Notes under the pieces: generated by a model
Seen by the model: the letters and a program-made list of their open reading frames with translations, nothing else
Databases searched by the model: none
Told to the model about the DNA's origin: nothing
Origin: Physcomitrium patens
Taxonomy: Eukaryota > Streptophyta > Bryopsida > Funariales > Funariaceae
DNA: 64,000 nucleotides
Direction: 5' to 3'
NCBI RefSeq assembly: GCF_000002425.4
Contig: NC_037265.1
Location: 9,883,799-9,947,798 of the forward strand
Shown: positions 11,316-23,340 of the stretch, in pieces
Layout of the letters: every line of letters starts with the position of its first letter
How positions within the stretch are numbered: position 1 is the stretch's first letter
Position numbers and translations under genes: made by a program

Positions 11316-13613
11316 GCATGACGTTGTATTCGATATATCCATGCCTTGTTCGAAATGCAGTCTTCTATTCATCTCCTTCTTTGGTGCATACTAGATTGTA
11401 TGCTCCTCATAGATCTATCTTTGTATAGATCTATTTTTGTATAGATCTTAGCTTGAATCAATTAATCGAGGCATCCAAATATCAAAGGTAGTGGATACCT
11501 ATTTTTTATAATGATTATGTTGAATCCTCGATAATCGACACACATTTGTAATGATCTGTCTTTTTTCTTTACGAATAAAATTGGAGTTCTTGTTGGAGAT
11601 TTGGAATGGCGTATGAAATTCTTGGCCAAATTTTCTTCAATATATTCCTTGAATTCAGCCAACTCATTTTGAGATAAATTGTAGATTGGTCCAAATGGCA
11701 GTTGTGCTCCTTCTTGAAGGTCAATTGAGCAATCATAGGAATGATGTTCCGGAAGAGTATCTGCATTCTTCTTCTCAAATACATCTTGAAAATCTTGATA
11801 TTAGCTTAGAATGCTACTTGAAGTCTTTCCACCAATAGAAACAGGTGTAGCATAAATGACACAAGGTGATTCTTCTTTTATAGCATGCAAGAAAGCTCTT
11901 ACATCTACAAATATAGATTTAATTATACTAGACTTATAACTTTCTACTTAATTAACTATGCTCTTATTTATACTTTTAAAAAATTCAAGACTATGAAAAG
12001 TCCAATCTATTTTAGGATTATAATTTTCTAGCCATGATAAACCTAAAATAATTGGATTAGAAGGAGATCTAATGATATTAAATATTACAAAGTTACTATG
12101 ACCATTAGTTGCTATTTCTATAAGAAGAATTTCATGAGTAACATCTCCTGAAGATAATGGATGACCATCTATGATTTCTACATGAACAGGTTTACTTTCT
12201 TCACTAAAAATATGTTATGTCTTTTAGCAAATTCTTCATGTAAGAAACATGCTGAGGCTCCTGAATCTAGCAAAGCAGAGGCTTCGTGATGTTTAGGTCT
12301 TAGAATAATATTTATCGTAAAATATGGAGAGGGTTCTAAGGAGAGGATAGGACCTTCACTATGCATTGTACAAGGTTCCAGCCACACGATTCCTATTGTA
12401 GCTAGACAAATTCATTTTTTGACATACTATCTTCTTTTATTACCGTACTCTTCATTTTATAGTTGCATCACTTCTTTGGGCAATGTAGAACAATGTGCTT
12501 AGGTTCTCTTTAATATAAGTAAAATCCTTCTTGACAACGACGAGTCTTTTCTTGCTCAATAAGAGATTTGAAACGTACCGCATCAATTTACATATCCTCT
12601 ACTTTCAAATGTATGTGTTGAAGAGATGTTGGTATTGCCATTGAATTGTAGTAACGTTGAGGTTCACTTGTACAGCTCTCATATCGAAATTCAAGAAGAC
12701 GATTGTCACACTTCACAACAAAGTCAATTGCTTGACTCAATGTTTGACGATCAAGTAAGTTGAGCATTAATTTTTTTACCTCATATTGTAATCTGTAGAA
12801 AAATTGGCTAATAAGTGTAGCATTATTCCACTTGATATTAGTTGCAAGTTGTCAAAATTGTGAAGCATATAACATTACTAATCGATTATCTTATTGCAAA
12901 GTACGGATCTTATTGATTGTAACACGAATTATATCATGTTCTCCATATATGGATCAAAACTCCACCAAAAAAGCCTCTAGATTATCCAATATTGGAACTC
13001 GTCGTTCAAGAAAAGATGAAAACCATGATAATATTGGACTTGAAAGAAGCATACCAACAAAATCTAACTTGCGATCCTGGAGATGGATAGCTTTAGGATT
13101 GAAGTTCAATCATAAATTTTACTTAATTGATAAATCCTCTAAACTTTCATCTAATGCCATCAAACTTCTTGGGTAGGGTAATTCTTGGTTCTCTAACATT
13201 GGAAAGGCATTCTACCATAGGAAAAGGGATATGATTTGGTACAGATATTGAAGTAGCTCCAATCACTTCTATATCTACACTTTCTGCCAATCTTATTGCT
13301 CCTTGTAGTCATAAATTGAGTTGATACATCACAAGCATTAATTCCCTCAATTGCTCGTGCATTTATGCCATTGCACTCTTCATTTCAGCAAGTTCTGCTA
13401 TGATAACACTTAGAAAAGAGAAGATGTCTAATATCACTCAAGACAAATAGAAGAAAGGACTTGAGAACTAAGAAAATACGAAGGACAATATCAGTTTAGA
13501 AGAGGGTAATCTGCAACTTCTAATATGCTTATGTCTTATCAAGAGAAAGGGGTAATCCAATCTTAATCAAGATTAGACAAAGCTCTGATATTGTAAGTGT
13601 ACTCTTGTCAATC
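11316..13613 (-). mobile_element. Element C, 5' part (RT start, protease, gag)
   Basis: Resumes the RT of element C after inserted element B. The 11662-11462 ORF has [20 protein letters not shown] and CVDYRGFN, then RYPLPLI. The 12387-12178 ORF has the protease site LLDSGASACFL. From about 12,420 to 13,400 a decayed gag aligns with that of element D (Cys/His knuckle near 12,500; capsid text around 12,700-13,150). It ends at the 5' LTR at 13614. Stops are frequent, so it is a relic. Confidence 0.82.
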
Positions 13614-14171
13614 TATCAAAGACAAGAACATGATAAAAATAAATAAATAAGTGAGACTTCTCTCAAAAAAAGATGACAAAATAAAAATAACTTGATATGT
13701 ATATTAAGAAAGAAATTGGAATGGCTATTGCTAAAAGCCAAGAAAACTAGAGATCCTTGAAACTAGACTAGAAGCAAGAAAAGAGTTGACAAGAGTGAAG
13801 AAGGCTTCACTCTTGTCTCTATATATACTATCTAACTAGGAACTACGTGGCGATGTTCTATAAGACCTCTAATATGTGTTGACTTTGTACGACTCATGCC
13901 TTAACTTATAAGGCAAGTTTTTCTACGTGTGGGCCACATAGTTAGTTTAGTCTTCAAGCTAACAACATATGAGGCACATGGCCAACTTGTTGACCACGTT
14001 TTTACTCCAAAAAGTCAATTAAACACACCTATAAAGTCAAAGCAGCATCTATAAAGCTTCTAAGAAGCTTCTATAGCAAATATTATATAATTAAGTTACT
14101 TTTACTTACTTTTACTTACTTCTATCTATTTATATATATAATTACTTGATTACATAAGTATGTCCATGAAA
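13614..14171 (-). repeat. Element C 5' LTR
   Basis: About 558 bp, clearly homologous to the LTRs of element D. Shared blocks include ggctattgc, the aagaaaagagttgacaag block, the ctcttgtctctatatatact TATA-containing block, and acgtggcga. The terminal TG has decayed to TA. The leader just inside it (13,560-13,613) matches the leader of element D. Confidence 0.82.
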
Positions 14172-14583
14172 GTAGTGATGGTTACAAGTACTATTATGAA
14201 GCTAATAAAATTAATTAATTAATGTATTAAAGACATAATTGTCAAGGACATGAATCTTAAAGAAAGAAATCCTTAATATATTTTTATGGTACTAAAAAGA
14301 ACTAAAAAGTCACTCAAAGATGATATAAAATTGAACTCAAATGGCTATTGCTAAAAACAAGAAGACTAGAAAGTCTTGAAACAAGACTAAGGATTCAAAA
14401 TGCATTGACAAGAGTGAAGAAGATTTCATTCTTACCTCTATATATACTCTTATCTAGGAGTGACATAGCAAAGTTCTAGATGACCTCTAAAACATGTTGA
14501 TTTTGTAAGATATGTATGTTAACTTGCAAGGCAAGTTTTTTATATGTACACCATATAATTAGCTTGTTTTCCAAGCTACCAAT

Positions 14584-15852
14584 ATATTGTCGAGGTAGAG
14601 AGAGTTTGCCTCAAGAAAACGTTGGGCTTCTGGCTGTCACTAATTATTCAATCAAGCTTGAAAATAAGGGAAGCTCTAATTTTATATATAATTTTTCCCT
14701 TTTTGAGTAATTACACCAAATACACAATCCTCAAGTAACCCACAACTTCCAAAATATGATAAAATCTTCTAAAACCTTGTTTATTCTTATGTGGAGATTT
14801 TCCCAAACTTCAACACCTCATATCTCCTAATCTGACCGCCCATATAAACTCAAATTTTACATGAGGTATTGATGTATTTTTATTAACTTCTACAAACTTT
14901 TTCAACCGCAAATTCATTGCAAATCTTGAGATATCTTGAAATCCCTAACAGCCGCTTCAAACCCTTATCTTTATACATCTACATGCAATTTTCTTCATAT
15001 CTCACAAAATATAAGCTCAAATGCCACAAAATTTGTATTTATAGCTTCTTAACACAAAATTTTACATTGTCCAATAAGTTTGAGCCAAAAATTCGGCCAA
15101 AAACTCAAGTTATCGCTTCAACCATTACTACAAATAAACCCTCTTACTTACTGCTTTTGATTTGGAAGCGTCGCCTTCAACTCCTTATAAATCCTTCATT
15201 TGAACTCCAAAAGCAATACTTCTTTTGTAAAAGATGTAGGCCTTGAAATCGCCGTTCCAGTCGCACCTTCCGATCTTCAAAAGCTGTTGTAAAACTCCTC
15301 GTACTCTCAAAAGAGTAACAGTATGTCTTAAATAAACACCTTAACTTCAAACATTTATAACTTTTTCACCCTAATTCCAAATCCTCTAATTTTTGTACAC
15401 AAATTTTTTTCCAAACCCTAAACTTTACAACCCTAGCTTCTAATCACCAAATGCCCTCGAAAGAAGAACCCTAATCCCTAATAAGGCCTCGGACAGCCTC
15501 CTTGAAGCCCATTGGGCATGGCCTTTGACTAATAGGGATGAAGTTTTCCATTCTTTGCCTTCATCTGACCATGCCTTGCTTTCATCCCTCTCAATTAGCC
15601 TCCTATTAGTTTAGATTTTCATCCTTAGGCTTCTACCTTCTTCCAAGGCTTCATACTAAACATTGAGGTCCTATATATATATATATATATATATATTTTT
15701 AATGTCAAAATCAAAATAAGTAAAGAAACAAAGTAAAGTTTCTTATACCAACTCCTTTTAATTTAATCTACTAGACACTCTAACATACATCTAGATTTAT
15801 CAACATATGATATGTTTTAGCTAATTTTTACATACTATAAGCATTTACAGTA
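14584..15852. repeat. Solo LTR-like insertion in the 3' LTR of A (E family)
   Basis: This 1.27-kb block interrupts the element A LTR. Its right half shares the LTR text of element E: a run of AACCCTA-type words, then ggcctc...agcctcc, ttgaagcccattgg and a tgaccaatagg-like block (15,475-15,560 against 24,170-24,230). The length is close to E's 1.3-kb LTRs. Exact ends are uncertain by a few bases; ccaat/ccaac flanks may be an imperfect target duplication. A (TA)n tract lies at 15,671-15,696. Confidence 0.6.
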
Positions 15853-15952
15853 CGCCAACGTGATTAATTTGTTGACCAAATTTCTAATCTATCAATCAAC
15901 TACAAATACATGTAAAGTCAAAGCAACATCCATAAAGCTTTTAAGAAGCTTC

Positions 15953-16496
15953 TGTCAAGGACAAAGACTCGATGAGGGAAAATATACACCAAAAGGCTAT
16001 CTCGATATAATAAGTCAAAATATAAACAAGTAGGTATATTAAAAGGAAACTGAAATGGCTATTGCCACAAGACAAGAAACTATAGACTCTTGAACCTGGA
16101 CTAGAAGCAAGAAAAGAGTTGATAAAAGTGAAGAAGCCTTCACTCTTGTCTCTATATATACTATCTAACTAGGGGCTACGTGGCGACGTTCTATAGGACC
16201 TTCAATATGTGTTGACTTTGTAGGACACATGCCTTGACTTACAAGGCAAGTTTTTCTACGTGTGGGCCACATAATTAGCTTGATCTTCAAGCTAACAACA
16301 TGTGTGGCACATGGCCAACTTGTTGACCACGTTTCTAATCCAAAAAATCAATTAAAGACACCTATGAAGTCAAAGCAGTGTCTAGGAAGTTTCTAGGAAG
16401 CTTTTATATTAAATATTATAGAATCAACTGACTTTTATCTACTTTTACTTACTTCTACCTATGTAATTATTAGCTTATATGATTATGGCCGTGACA
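15953..16496 (-). repeat. Element D 3' LTR
   Basis: The 544-bp terminal repeat pairs with 21352-21895. A TATA-like tctatatatact block lies in its middle. Confidence 0.95.
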
Positions 16497-16511
16497 CTAC
16501 CCCCCTTTCTA
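16497..16511 (-). other. Element D polypurine tract
   Basis: The minus strand reads AGAAAGGGGGGTAG immediately before the 3' LTR, a standard polypurine primer site. Confidence 0.85.
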
Positions 16512-17056
16512 GAGTCGAGTTCCATGAGGAGCGGTCATCATATGTTGAGGAAATCTATGATGCGACGAATTGTATTCGCCACATACTCTGATCTCTGTTC
16601 TCTTCGAAGATGATTGATAGGGCCTCTCAACCATCGGTAGTGTCCCATACCAGGGCGGGAAGACCACCCAGTTATTTGATCATTTTTGAGGCCTTCGTAA
16701 CTTCCTTCGAATAGAATATTCGGAACACCATCAGGAGTTGTTCCTACCTCTAGCAAAATCACCAAACATCGAGAGTCCCTTCCCAAATCGTGATACCAAA
16801 CGCGTTGTATCTCACCATCTGTTTGAGGAAGAACATGTCGTTCTTGAAGATCTTCATCTGGATTGCGTCGTCTTGAAGGTTGTGACAATCGTAATGTCTC
16901 GTCCGACAGGTCAGCAAACGAAGGTTCTTGAGTTGAATCCGCTGGTTGTTGGCTCTCCATCTAATTAGCGTCACAAATGCAAAGAAGTTACAAATAAGGA
17001 TAGGAAATTGAATGTTATCTTGCCTCAATCTTGTCTCTTTTATAAGAGAGATTTTC
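16512..17056 (-). other. Element D 3' untranslated internal region
   Basis: This lies between the end of the chromodomain frame (about 17,057) and the polypurine tract. A 140-aa ORF is open at 16538-16960 but resembles nothing I recognise. A related, more decayed segment occupies 22,020-22,500 in element A, so the sequence is part of the element. The retained ORF could be a small accessory ORF or chance. Confidence 0.4.
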
Positions 17057-19301
17057 ATCTTGGTTTTGAGGGATGTCGTTGATGAAAAACTTTGACTTTA
17101 GCTGATGCATTTCCTAGATTCCTGGATGGCTCCCATGTGCGTTCACTAATATCATATCCGCGCTAATGAACAAGATATTCCAGCTTATTTCGGCGCCGCC
17201 TTGAGTCTAATATCTCTTCCACCTCAAATTCTTCATTATTATCTACTTCTATAGGAGGCGGTGGCATTTGTCTTCTTCCTTGTATATCCACTGTCTTATA
17301 TGGTTCAAGAAGAGACACGTGGAATACAGGATGGATCTTCATTGACTCCGGTAGATATAACCGATATGCAACTGGGTTGATCTGTTCAGAAACAGAAAAG
17401 GGGCCAAGCCTACGATAGTCTAACTTGTCACAAGGTCGAGTAGTCTTGATATTGCGACGAAGTAGCCATACCTTATCACCCACGTTGATTTGTGGTTGTT
17501 CCTTACGATATACATCTGCGTTTATCTTTTGTCGTTCTTGAGCTTCCTTCAATTGCGTCTTCATTATTGCATGTAACTCTGACAACTGATTTGCCATATC
17601 TTCTGCTGCAGGATTATCAACTTTTAAAAAATCAAAAGTATCAAATCGTGGATGATAGCCATAATTGGCAAAGAAAGGTGTTTGTTGCGTGGAAGAATGT
17701 ACCGTATTATTATAAGCAAACTCTGCCAATGGCAGAAGGGTTGTCCAATCATCTTGTTGGTAGTTGATAGTACACCTTAAATATTGCTCCAAGACTTGGT
17801 TTACGTGCTCTGTTTGTCCATCAGTTTGAGGATGGAAAGCCGAAGATAGCTTTATGTCCACTTTTAAAATCTTGAAAAGGGTCCTCCAAAATCTTGACAC
17901 AAATTGAGTTCTCCTATCCGATATGATATCTTTAGGTAATCCATGATAGCGATAGATATTATCAATGAAAAGCTTAGCTGTTTCTTCACCTGTGATAGAT
18001 TTTGTACATGGCACAAAATGTGCCATCTTGGTGAAACGATCTACTATCACAAATATAAAATCATAAGATCTTGAGCTTGGAAGATCTGTGATGAAATCCA
18101 TAGAAACAGAAGACCATGGTTGTTCTGGTATAGGTAATGGCTGAAGAAGTCCGTAAGGTCGATGACGAGGAGTTTTTGATCTTGAACAAATATTACATGA
18201 TTGTACAAAGTCTTTGATTGACTTCCACATTTGAGGCCACCAAAAATCTCTTGATATGAGTTCCAAAGTCTTATTATATCCAAAGTGCCCTGCTGCTGGA
18301 AAGTCATGATGTGCTTGAAAAACACGTAAACATGCTTCTCCTTCTGGAACATATAGGCGTCCTTCAAAATATAATAGATTATTCTTGAACTCGAACTTAG
18401 AAGGATCATGAGACTTAGAAGAATTATTCTCGATATCATAAACAAGAGGGTCTGAGGACATAGTGGACTGGATTTGCTTGAGAAAAGTTGAATCAACAGT
18501 CAATGTTGATTTCATTGCTCGGAGATGAAATTGCTCCGGTTTCAAGAGGACCGTTCTTTGTTGCTCAAAAGCTACATCTCCTTCTTTTGGTGCAAAATAA
18601 GAACGTCTAGATAGGGCATCGGATAAACCTTGTTGTTTTCCTGGCCGATAAGTGATAATGAACTCGAATCTTGACAAAGACATACTCCAACGAGCTTGAC
18701 GACGATTCAACATGCATGCTAACATGAAATACTCGAGGTTTTTGTGATCTGTATACACAGTGACTGGACTAGAAGCGCCTTCTAGATAATGACGCCATTC
18801 TTGAAAGGAATCCACGATCGCAAGAAGTTCTTTATCGTGGATCTCATAATTGATCTCGACTGCTGAGAATTTTCTTGAATGAAAAGCTATCGGATGAAGT
18901 TTGTCATCTGTTCCCATTTGTGATAAAACTGCATCCAAGGCAATATCTGATGCATTTGTTTCCATAAAAAATGCCTTGGAAAAATCAACACGATATAAGA
19001 CTGGTGCAGAGACAAACGATGTCTTCAAGGCTTCAAATGCTGCTTCCGCTTCTTGATTCCATTGGAATTTATCTCTACTAGTCAAGCGTGTAAGTGGAGC
19101 TGCAACTCGTGAGAAATCTTTGATGAAGATCCGATAGTAATTGGCAAATCCCAAGAAACATTGGACATCTCTTACTGTCCTTGGAATCTTCCAATCCATG
19201 ATTGTTTGGACTTTCTTAGAATCCATCATGAGACCATCATTTGTTCTTGATTGTGATCTTGTTGAGTCCTCGATAATCAACACACATTCGTAAAGATCCA
19301 T
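17057..19301 (-). pseudogene. Element D pol: RNase H, integrase and broken chromodomain
   Basis: A 712-residue ORF (19301-17163). After a short RT-connection piece (GFANYYRIFI), RNase H spans residues about 110-232; E158, D185 and D228 are present, but the first catalytic Asp is N116 (ETNASD). The integrase zinc finger is at 331-372 (HH...C-x2-C). The core carries D402, D462 and E498, with the classical 35-residue D-E spacing. The GPF module is near 632-660. A chromodomain starts at about 690 but is cut by TAG after EYLVH. The same frame continues RGYDISERTWEP to about 17,057, so TGG to TAG is the likely lesion. The fused N-terminal residues come from the deletion junction. Confidence 0.9.
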
Positions 19302-20090
19302 CTTTTTTCTTTACGAATAGAATTGGAGCTCCTGCTGGACATTTTGAATGGCGTATGAAATTCTTCACTAAATTCTCGTCAATATATATCTTGAGTTCAG
19401 CCATCTCATCTTGCGATAAACTGTAAATTGGTCCAAATGGTGGCTGAGTTCCTTCCTTGAGGTCGATTGAACAATCATATGGACGATGCTCAGGAAGAAT
19501 ATCTGCATTTTTTTTCTCAAAAACGTCTTGATACTCCTGATATTGACTTGGAATGCCACTTGAAGTCTTTACGTTTTCAGAAATAAGTGCAGCATAAATA
19601 GTAAAAGTTGATCCTTCTTTTGCTGCGTGTATAAATGCTTTTGCACCTATCAGTACGAGTTTTACTATATTAGACTTATAATTTTTTACTTGGTTGGTAG
19701 AACTATTAATAGCGCTCTGGGAAAAGTCAAGTTTACTCGAATTCCAATCTATTCGAGGGTTATATTTTTCTAGCCAGGATAAACCTAAAATAACTGGATT
19801 AGACGGGGATTTAATTATGTTAAAAGCTATGTAGCTATCATGACCGTCTATTGTTACTTTTATAGGATGAGTTTCATGAGTGACATCTCCAGAAGACAAG
19901 GGACGACCATCTATGACTTCTACATGTACTGGTTTAGGTTTCTGTACAAAGGGTATTTTACGACTTTTAACAAATTGTTCATCTAAAAAACATGTTGAGG
20001 CTCCCGAATCTAATAAAGTAGAGGCTTTGTAATTCTTAGGTCCTAAATATAAGTCTATTATAAAACAAGAGAGGGTTCTGAGGAAAGGAT
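19237..20090 (-). pseudogene. Element D protease and start of RT
   Basis: The open frame contains the retropepsin site [11 protein letters not shown] (about 20,010), then [17 protein letters not shown], then the RT N-terminus with [20 protein letters not shown] and [16 protein letters not shown]. It then breaks at about 19,243, where the fingers/palm including YxDD should follow. Upstream at about 20,065 a one-base frame change separates the protease from the [11 protein letters not shown] segment still readable in another frame (compare 12,340 in element C). Confidence 0.85.
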
Positions 20091-20134
20091 AGGACCTTCA
20101 TTAGGAATTGTACAAGGTTCCAGCTGCACGGTCC

Positions 20135-21139
20135 CTATTGTAGCTGGACAAATCCGTTTTCTGACATGTTGTCTTCTTTGACCGTCGTACCTCTCATTTT
20201 ATAGTTGCATCGTTTCTTTGGACAATGTTGAGCAGTGTGCTTAGGTTCTCCGCAATATAAACATAATCCTTCTTGACGACGACGAATCTTTTCTTGCTCA
20301 GTTAGAGGTTTAAAACGTACCGCGTCAATTTGCATGTCTTCTACTTCCGAATGTACTTTTGGCAAAGATGTTGATGTTGCCATTGAGTAATAACGTTGAG
20401 GTTCCCGTGAATGATTCTCAGATCGAAATTCAAAAAGTCGATTATCACATTTTACCGCAAAATCGATTGCTTGACTCAAAGTTTGAGGATCAGGTAAGTT
20501 GAGCATCAATTTCTTTACTTCGTATTGCAATCCATAAAGAAATTGACTAATGAGTGCAGCATCATCCCACTTGATGTCAATTGCAAGTTGTCGAAATTGT
20601 GAAGCATATACTATTACTGAGCGATTTCCTTGTCGCAGAATTCGGATCTTATTTGTTGCAACACGAGTTGCATCGTGTTCACCATACATAGATCGAAACT
20701 CCGCCAAAAAAGCTTCCAAATTATCCAATATTGGATTTCGTTGTTCAAGAAAAGACGAAAACCACGATAATGCAGAACCAGAAAGTAGAGTGTCAATAAA
20801 CCTGACTTGTGATCCTGGAGTTGGATAGCTTTGCGGTTGAAGTTCAATTGCCAATTGTACTTGATTGATGAACCCTCGAAACTTTGATCTCGTACCATCA
20901 AATTTCTTAGGTAAGGCAATTCTTGGTTCTCTAGTGCTTATAGGGTGTTGTACAATTGGAGAAGGAACGTGATTTGTTGTAGATGCTGAAGCAGCTCCGA
21001 TCATCTCTATATCTCCACTTTCTGCTATTCTTGTTCTTTCCTGTATTGGTGAATTGAGTTGATGCATCGCAAGCATTAACTCCCTCATTTGCTCTTGCAT
21101 TTGTGCCATTGCACTCTTCATTTCAACAAGCTCTGCCAT
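20135..21139 (-). CDS. Element D Gag polyprotein
   Basis: An uninterrupted 334-aa ORF from the ATG at 21139 (MAELVEMKSAMAQMQEQ). The N-terminal 30 residues are a short coiled coil. Capsid follows, with KKFDGTRSKFRGFINQ, FIDTLLSGSALSWF and QFLYGL as in plant chromovirus gag. A single zinc knuckle, CLYCGEPKHTAQHC, lies near residues 297-310. It packages element RNA into particles. Protease and pol lie downstream in a different frame after the TAG of QLQ-stop, so pol expression would need a +1 or -2 shift, or is already broken. The ORF may still encode protein. Confidence 0.88.
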   Translation of the reverse strand: MAELVEMKSAMAQMQEQMRELMLAMHQLNSPIQERTRIAESGDIEMIGAASASTTNHVPSPIVQHPISTREPRIALPKKFDGTRSKFRGFINQVQLAIELQPQSYPTPGSQVRFIDTLLSGSALSWFSSFLEQRNPILDNLEAFLAEFRSMYGEHDATRVATNKIRILRQGNRSVIVYASQFRQLAIDIKWDDAALISQFLYGLQYEVKKLMLNLPDPQTLSQAIDFAVKCDNRLFEFRSENHSREPQRYYSMATSTSLPKVHSEVEDMQIDAVRFKPLTEQEKIRRRQEGLCLYCGEPKHTAQHCPKKRCNYKMRGTTVKEDNMSENGFVQLQ

Positions 21140-21309
21140 AATGACACTAAGAAGAAAAATTTGTTTGATATTGCTCAAGACAAAAGAAAAGAAAGACTTG
21201 ATAACAAAGAAGATACTAAGAACAATATCAGTTTAGAAGTAGGTAATCTGCAAACTTCTAATACACTTATGTCTTGTCAAGAGAAAGGGGTAATCCACTC
21301 TTACTCAAG

Positions 21310-21351
21310 AAAAAACAAAGCTCTGATATTGTAAGTGTACTCTTGTCAATC
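21310..21351 (-). other. Element D leader with displaced tRNA-iMet-like PBS
   Basis: On the minus strand, about 21 nt after the 5' LTR end, the sequence AATATCAGAGCTTTG contains TATCAGAGC, the core of the usual initiator-Met PBS (TGGTATCAGAGC), but without the leading TGG and not adjacent to the LTR. The same arrangement is seen at element C (13,580-13,613). Confidence 0.5.
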
Positions 21352-21895
21352 TGTCAAGGACAAAGACTCGATGAGGGAAAATATACACCAAAAGGCTATC
21401 TCGATATAATAAGTCAAAATATAAATAAGTAGGTATATTAAAAGGAAACTGGAATGGCTATTGCCACAAGACAAGAAACTAAAGACTCTTGAACCTGGAC
21501 TAGAAGCAAGAAAGGAGTTGACAAGAGTGAAGAAGCCTTCACTCTTGTCTCCATATATACTATCTAACTAGGGGCTACGTGGCGACGTTCTATAGGACCT
21601 CCAATATGTGTTGACTTTGTAGGATACATGCCTTGACTTACAAGGCAAGTTTTTCTACGTGTGGGCCACATAGTTAACTTGATCTTCAAGCTAACAACAT
21701 GTGTGGCACATGGCCAACTTGTTGACCACGTTTCTAATCCAAAAAGTCAATTAAAGACACCTATGAAGTCAAAGCAGCATCTAGGAAGTTTTTAGAAAGC
21801 TTCTATATTAAATATTATAGAATTAACTTACTTTTATCTACTTTTACTTACTTCTACCTATGTAATTATTAGCTTACATGATTATGGCCGTGACA
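21352..21895 (-). repeat. Element D 5' LTR
   Basis: A 544-bp partner of 15953-16496, followed by the target duplication gcttc and then the remainder of the element A LTR. Confidence 0.95.
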
Positions 21896-22000
21896 GCTTC
21901 TCTAGAAGGTATTATGAAATTAACCTACTTTAATCTACTTTTACTTACTTCTACCTAATCATGTAGGTATTTATTAGAGTACATATATTTATCTGTGATG

Positions 22001-23340
22001 TTACCTATGTATAATCATGACTTCTAGGAATTAGTTCCAGAAGAAGCAATAATCATAAGTTGATGAAATCCAAGATACAATAAATTATATTTGCTACATA
22101 CTCTGATCTTTGTTCTCTTTGAAGATGGTTGATAGGTCCTCTCAGCCATCGGTAGTTTTCTATACTAGGGCAAGATAATCACCCTATTATTTGGTCATTG
22201 TTGAGGCCTTCATAACTTTGATTAAATAAAATATTTGAAATATTATCAAAATTTATTCCTACGTTTAATAAAATCACCAAACATTGAAAATCTCTTCTAA
22301 TGTCATGATACCAAACATGTTGTATCTTACCATCTATTCAAAAAATGATTTTTCATTCTTCAGGATCTTTATTTTAATTACATCGTCTTAAAGATTGTAA
22401 TAATTATAATATCTTATTTAATAAGTCAGCAAATAAAAGTTTTTGAGATAAATCTGCTAATTGTTGGTTCTCCATCTCCTTAGCATCATAATTATATGGA
22501 AGCTAAAAAGAATGATAGAAAGCCAAGTGTTATCTTCCTTTGATCTTGTTTCTTTTATAGTAAAAATTTGTTATTCTTCATCTTGATTTTAATAGATGTC
22601 ATCAATGAAAAGTTTCAACTCTCTTTATTGTATTTATAAGATTCTTTATTGGCTTCCATGTATATTTATTAATATCATATCCATGCCAATAAATAAGATA
22701 TTCCAACCTATTTTGGTAGTGCCTTAAATCTAAGACTTCTTTCACTTCAAATTCTTGATTATTATTCACTTCTATAGGAGGAGGTGGCATTTAACTTCCT
22801 CCTAAGATATTCATTGTCTTATATAACTGAAGAAAAAATACATGAAATAGGAGGTGGATCTTCATAGACTCTAATAAATATAATTGATAAGCAATAAGAT
22901 TGACTTATTCACTATTAGAAAAAGATCCAACCTATGGTAATTCAACTTGTGAAAAAGACGGATAATCTTGATATTATGACAAAATAACCATACCTTATTA
23001 CCTACGTTGAATTGTGGTTGTTCTTTGCAATAGGCATCTACATTAATCTTTTTTTTTTTGTTTTTGAGCTCCCTTAAATTGTGCCTTTATTGTTGCATAT
23101 AGCTTTGACAAATGATTTATCAAATATTTCATCACAAGATTATCAACTTTTAAAAAGTCAAAAGTATGAAGTCATAGATAATAATCATAATTAGAAAATA
23201 AAGGTGTTTATTAAATAGATGAATGTATTGAATTATTGTATGAAAAATTTACCAATAATAAAAAAAAATTCAATCATCTTAATGATAGTTGATGGTACAT
23301 ATCAAGTACTACTCCAAAACTTGATTCATCAATTGTCGTA
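22001..23340 (-). pseudogene. Element A: chromodomain and integrase C-terminal relic
   Basis: The 22790-22602 ORF retains a chromodomain: EFEVKEVLDLR, then LEYLIYWHGYDINKYTWKP. It is preceded by decayed integrase GPF and core sequence up to 23,340. It therefore shows the intact W-x-GYD motif that is destroyed by a stop in element D. Element E interrupts the piece at tcgta. Confidence 0.75.

Larger units (their letters stand above)
15953..21895 (-). mobile_element. Element D: youngest chromovirus-like element, RT-deleted
   Basis: Two 544-bp LTRs begin TGTCA and end TGACA. Exact target duplications gcttc lie at 15948-15952 and 21896-21900. The internal order on the minus strand is leader, gag, protease, truncated RT, RNase H, integrase and chromodomain. 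The LTRs differ at about 20 positions (about 96% identity). The pol region lacks about 440 bp of RT. One frameshift precedes the protease, and a stop lies inside the chromodomain. It is inserted in the 3' LTR of element A. Confidence 0.95.

Noticed and set aside
16538..16960. 140-aa ORF downstream of element D pol as a host gene
   Set aside because: It lies between pol and the polypurine tract, and a decayed relative occurs at the same place in element A. It is element sequence, not a host gene.
18047..18496. 149-aa minus ORF within the integrase of element D
   Set aside because: Frame-shifted shadow of the 712-aa pol ORF.
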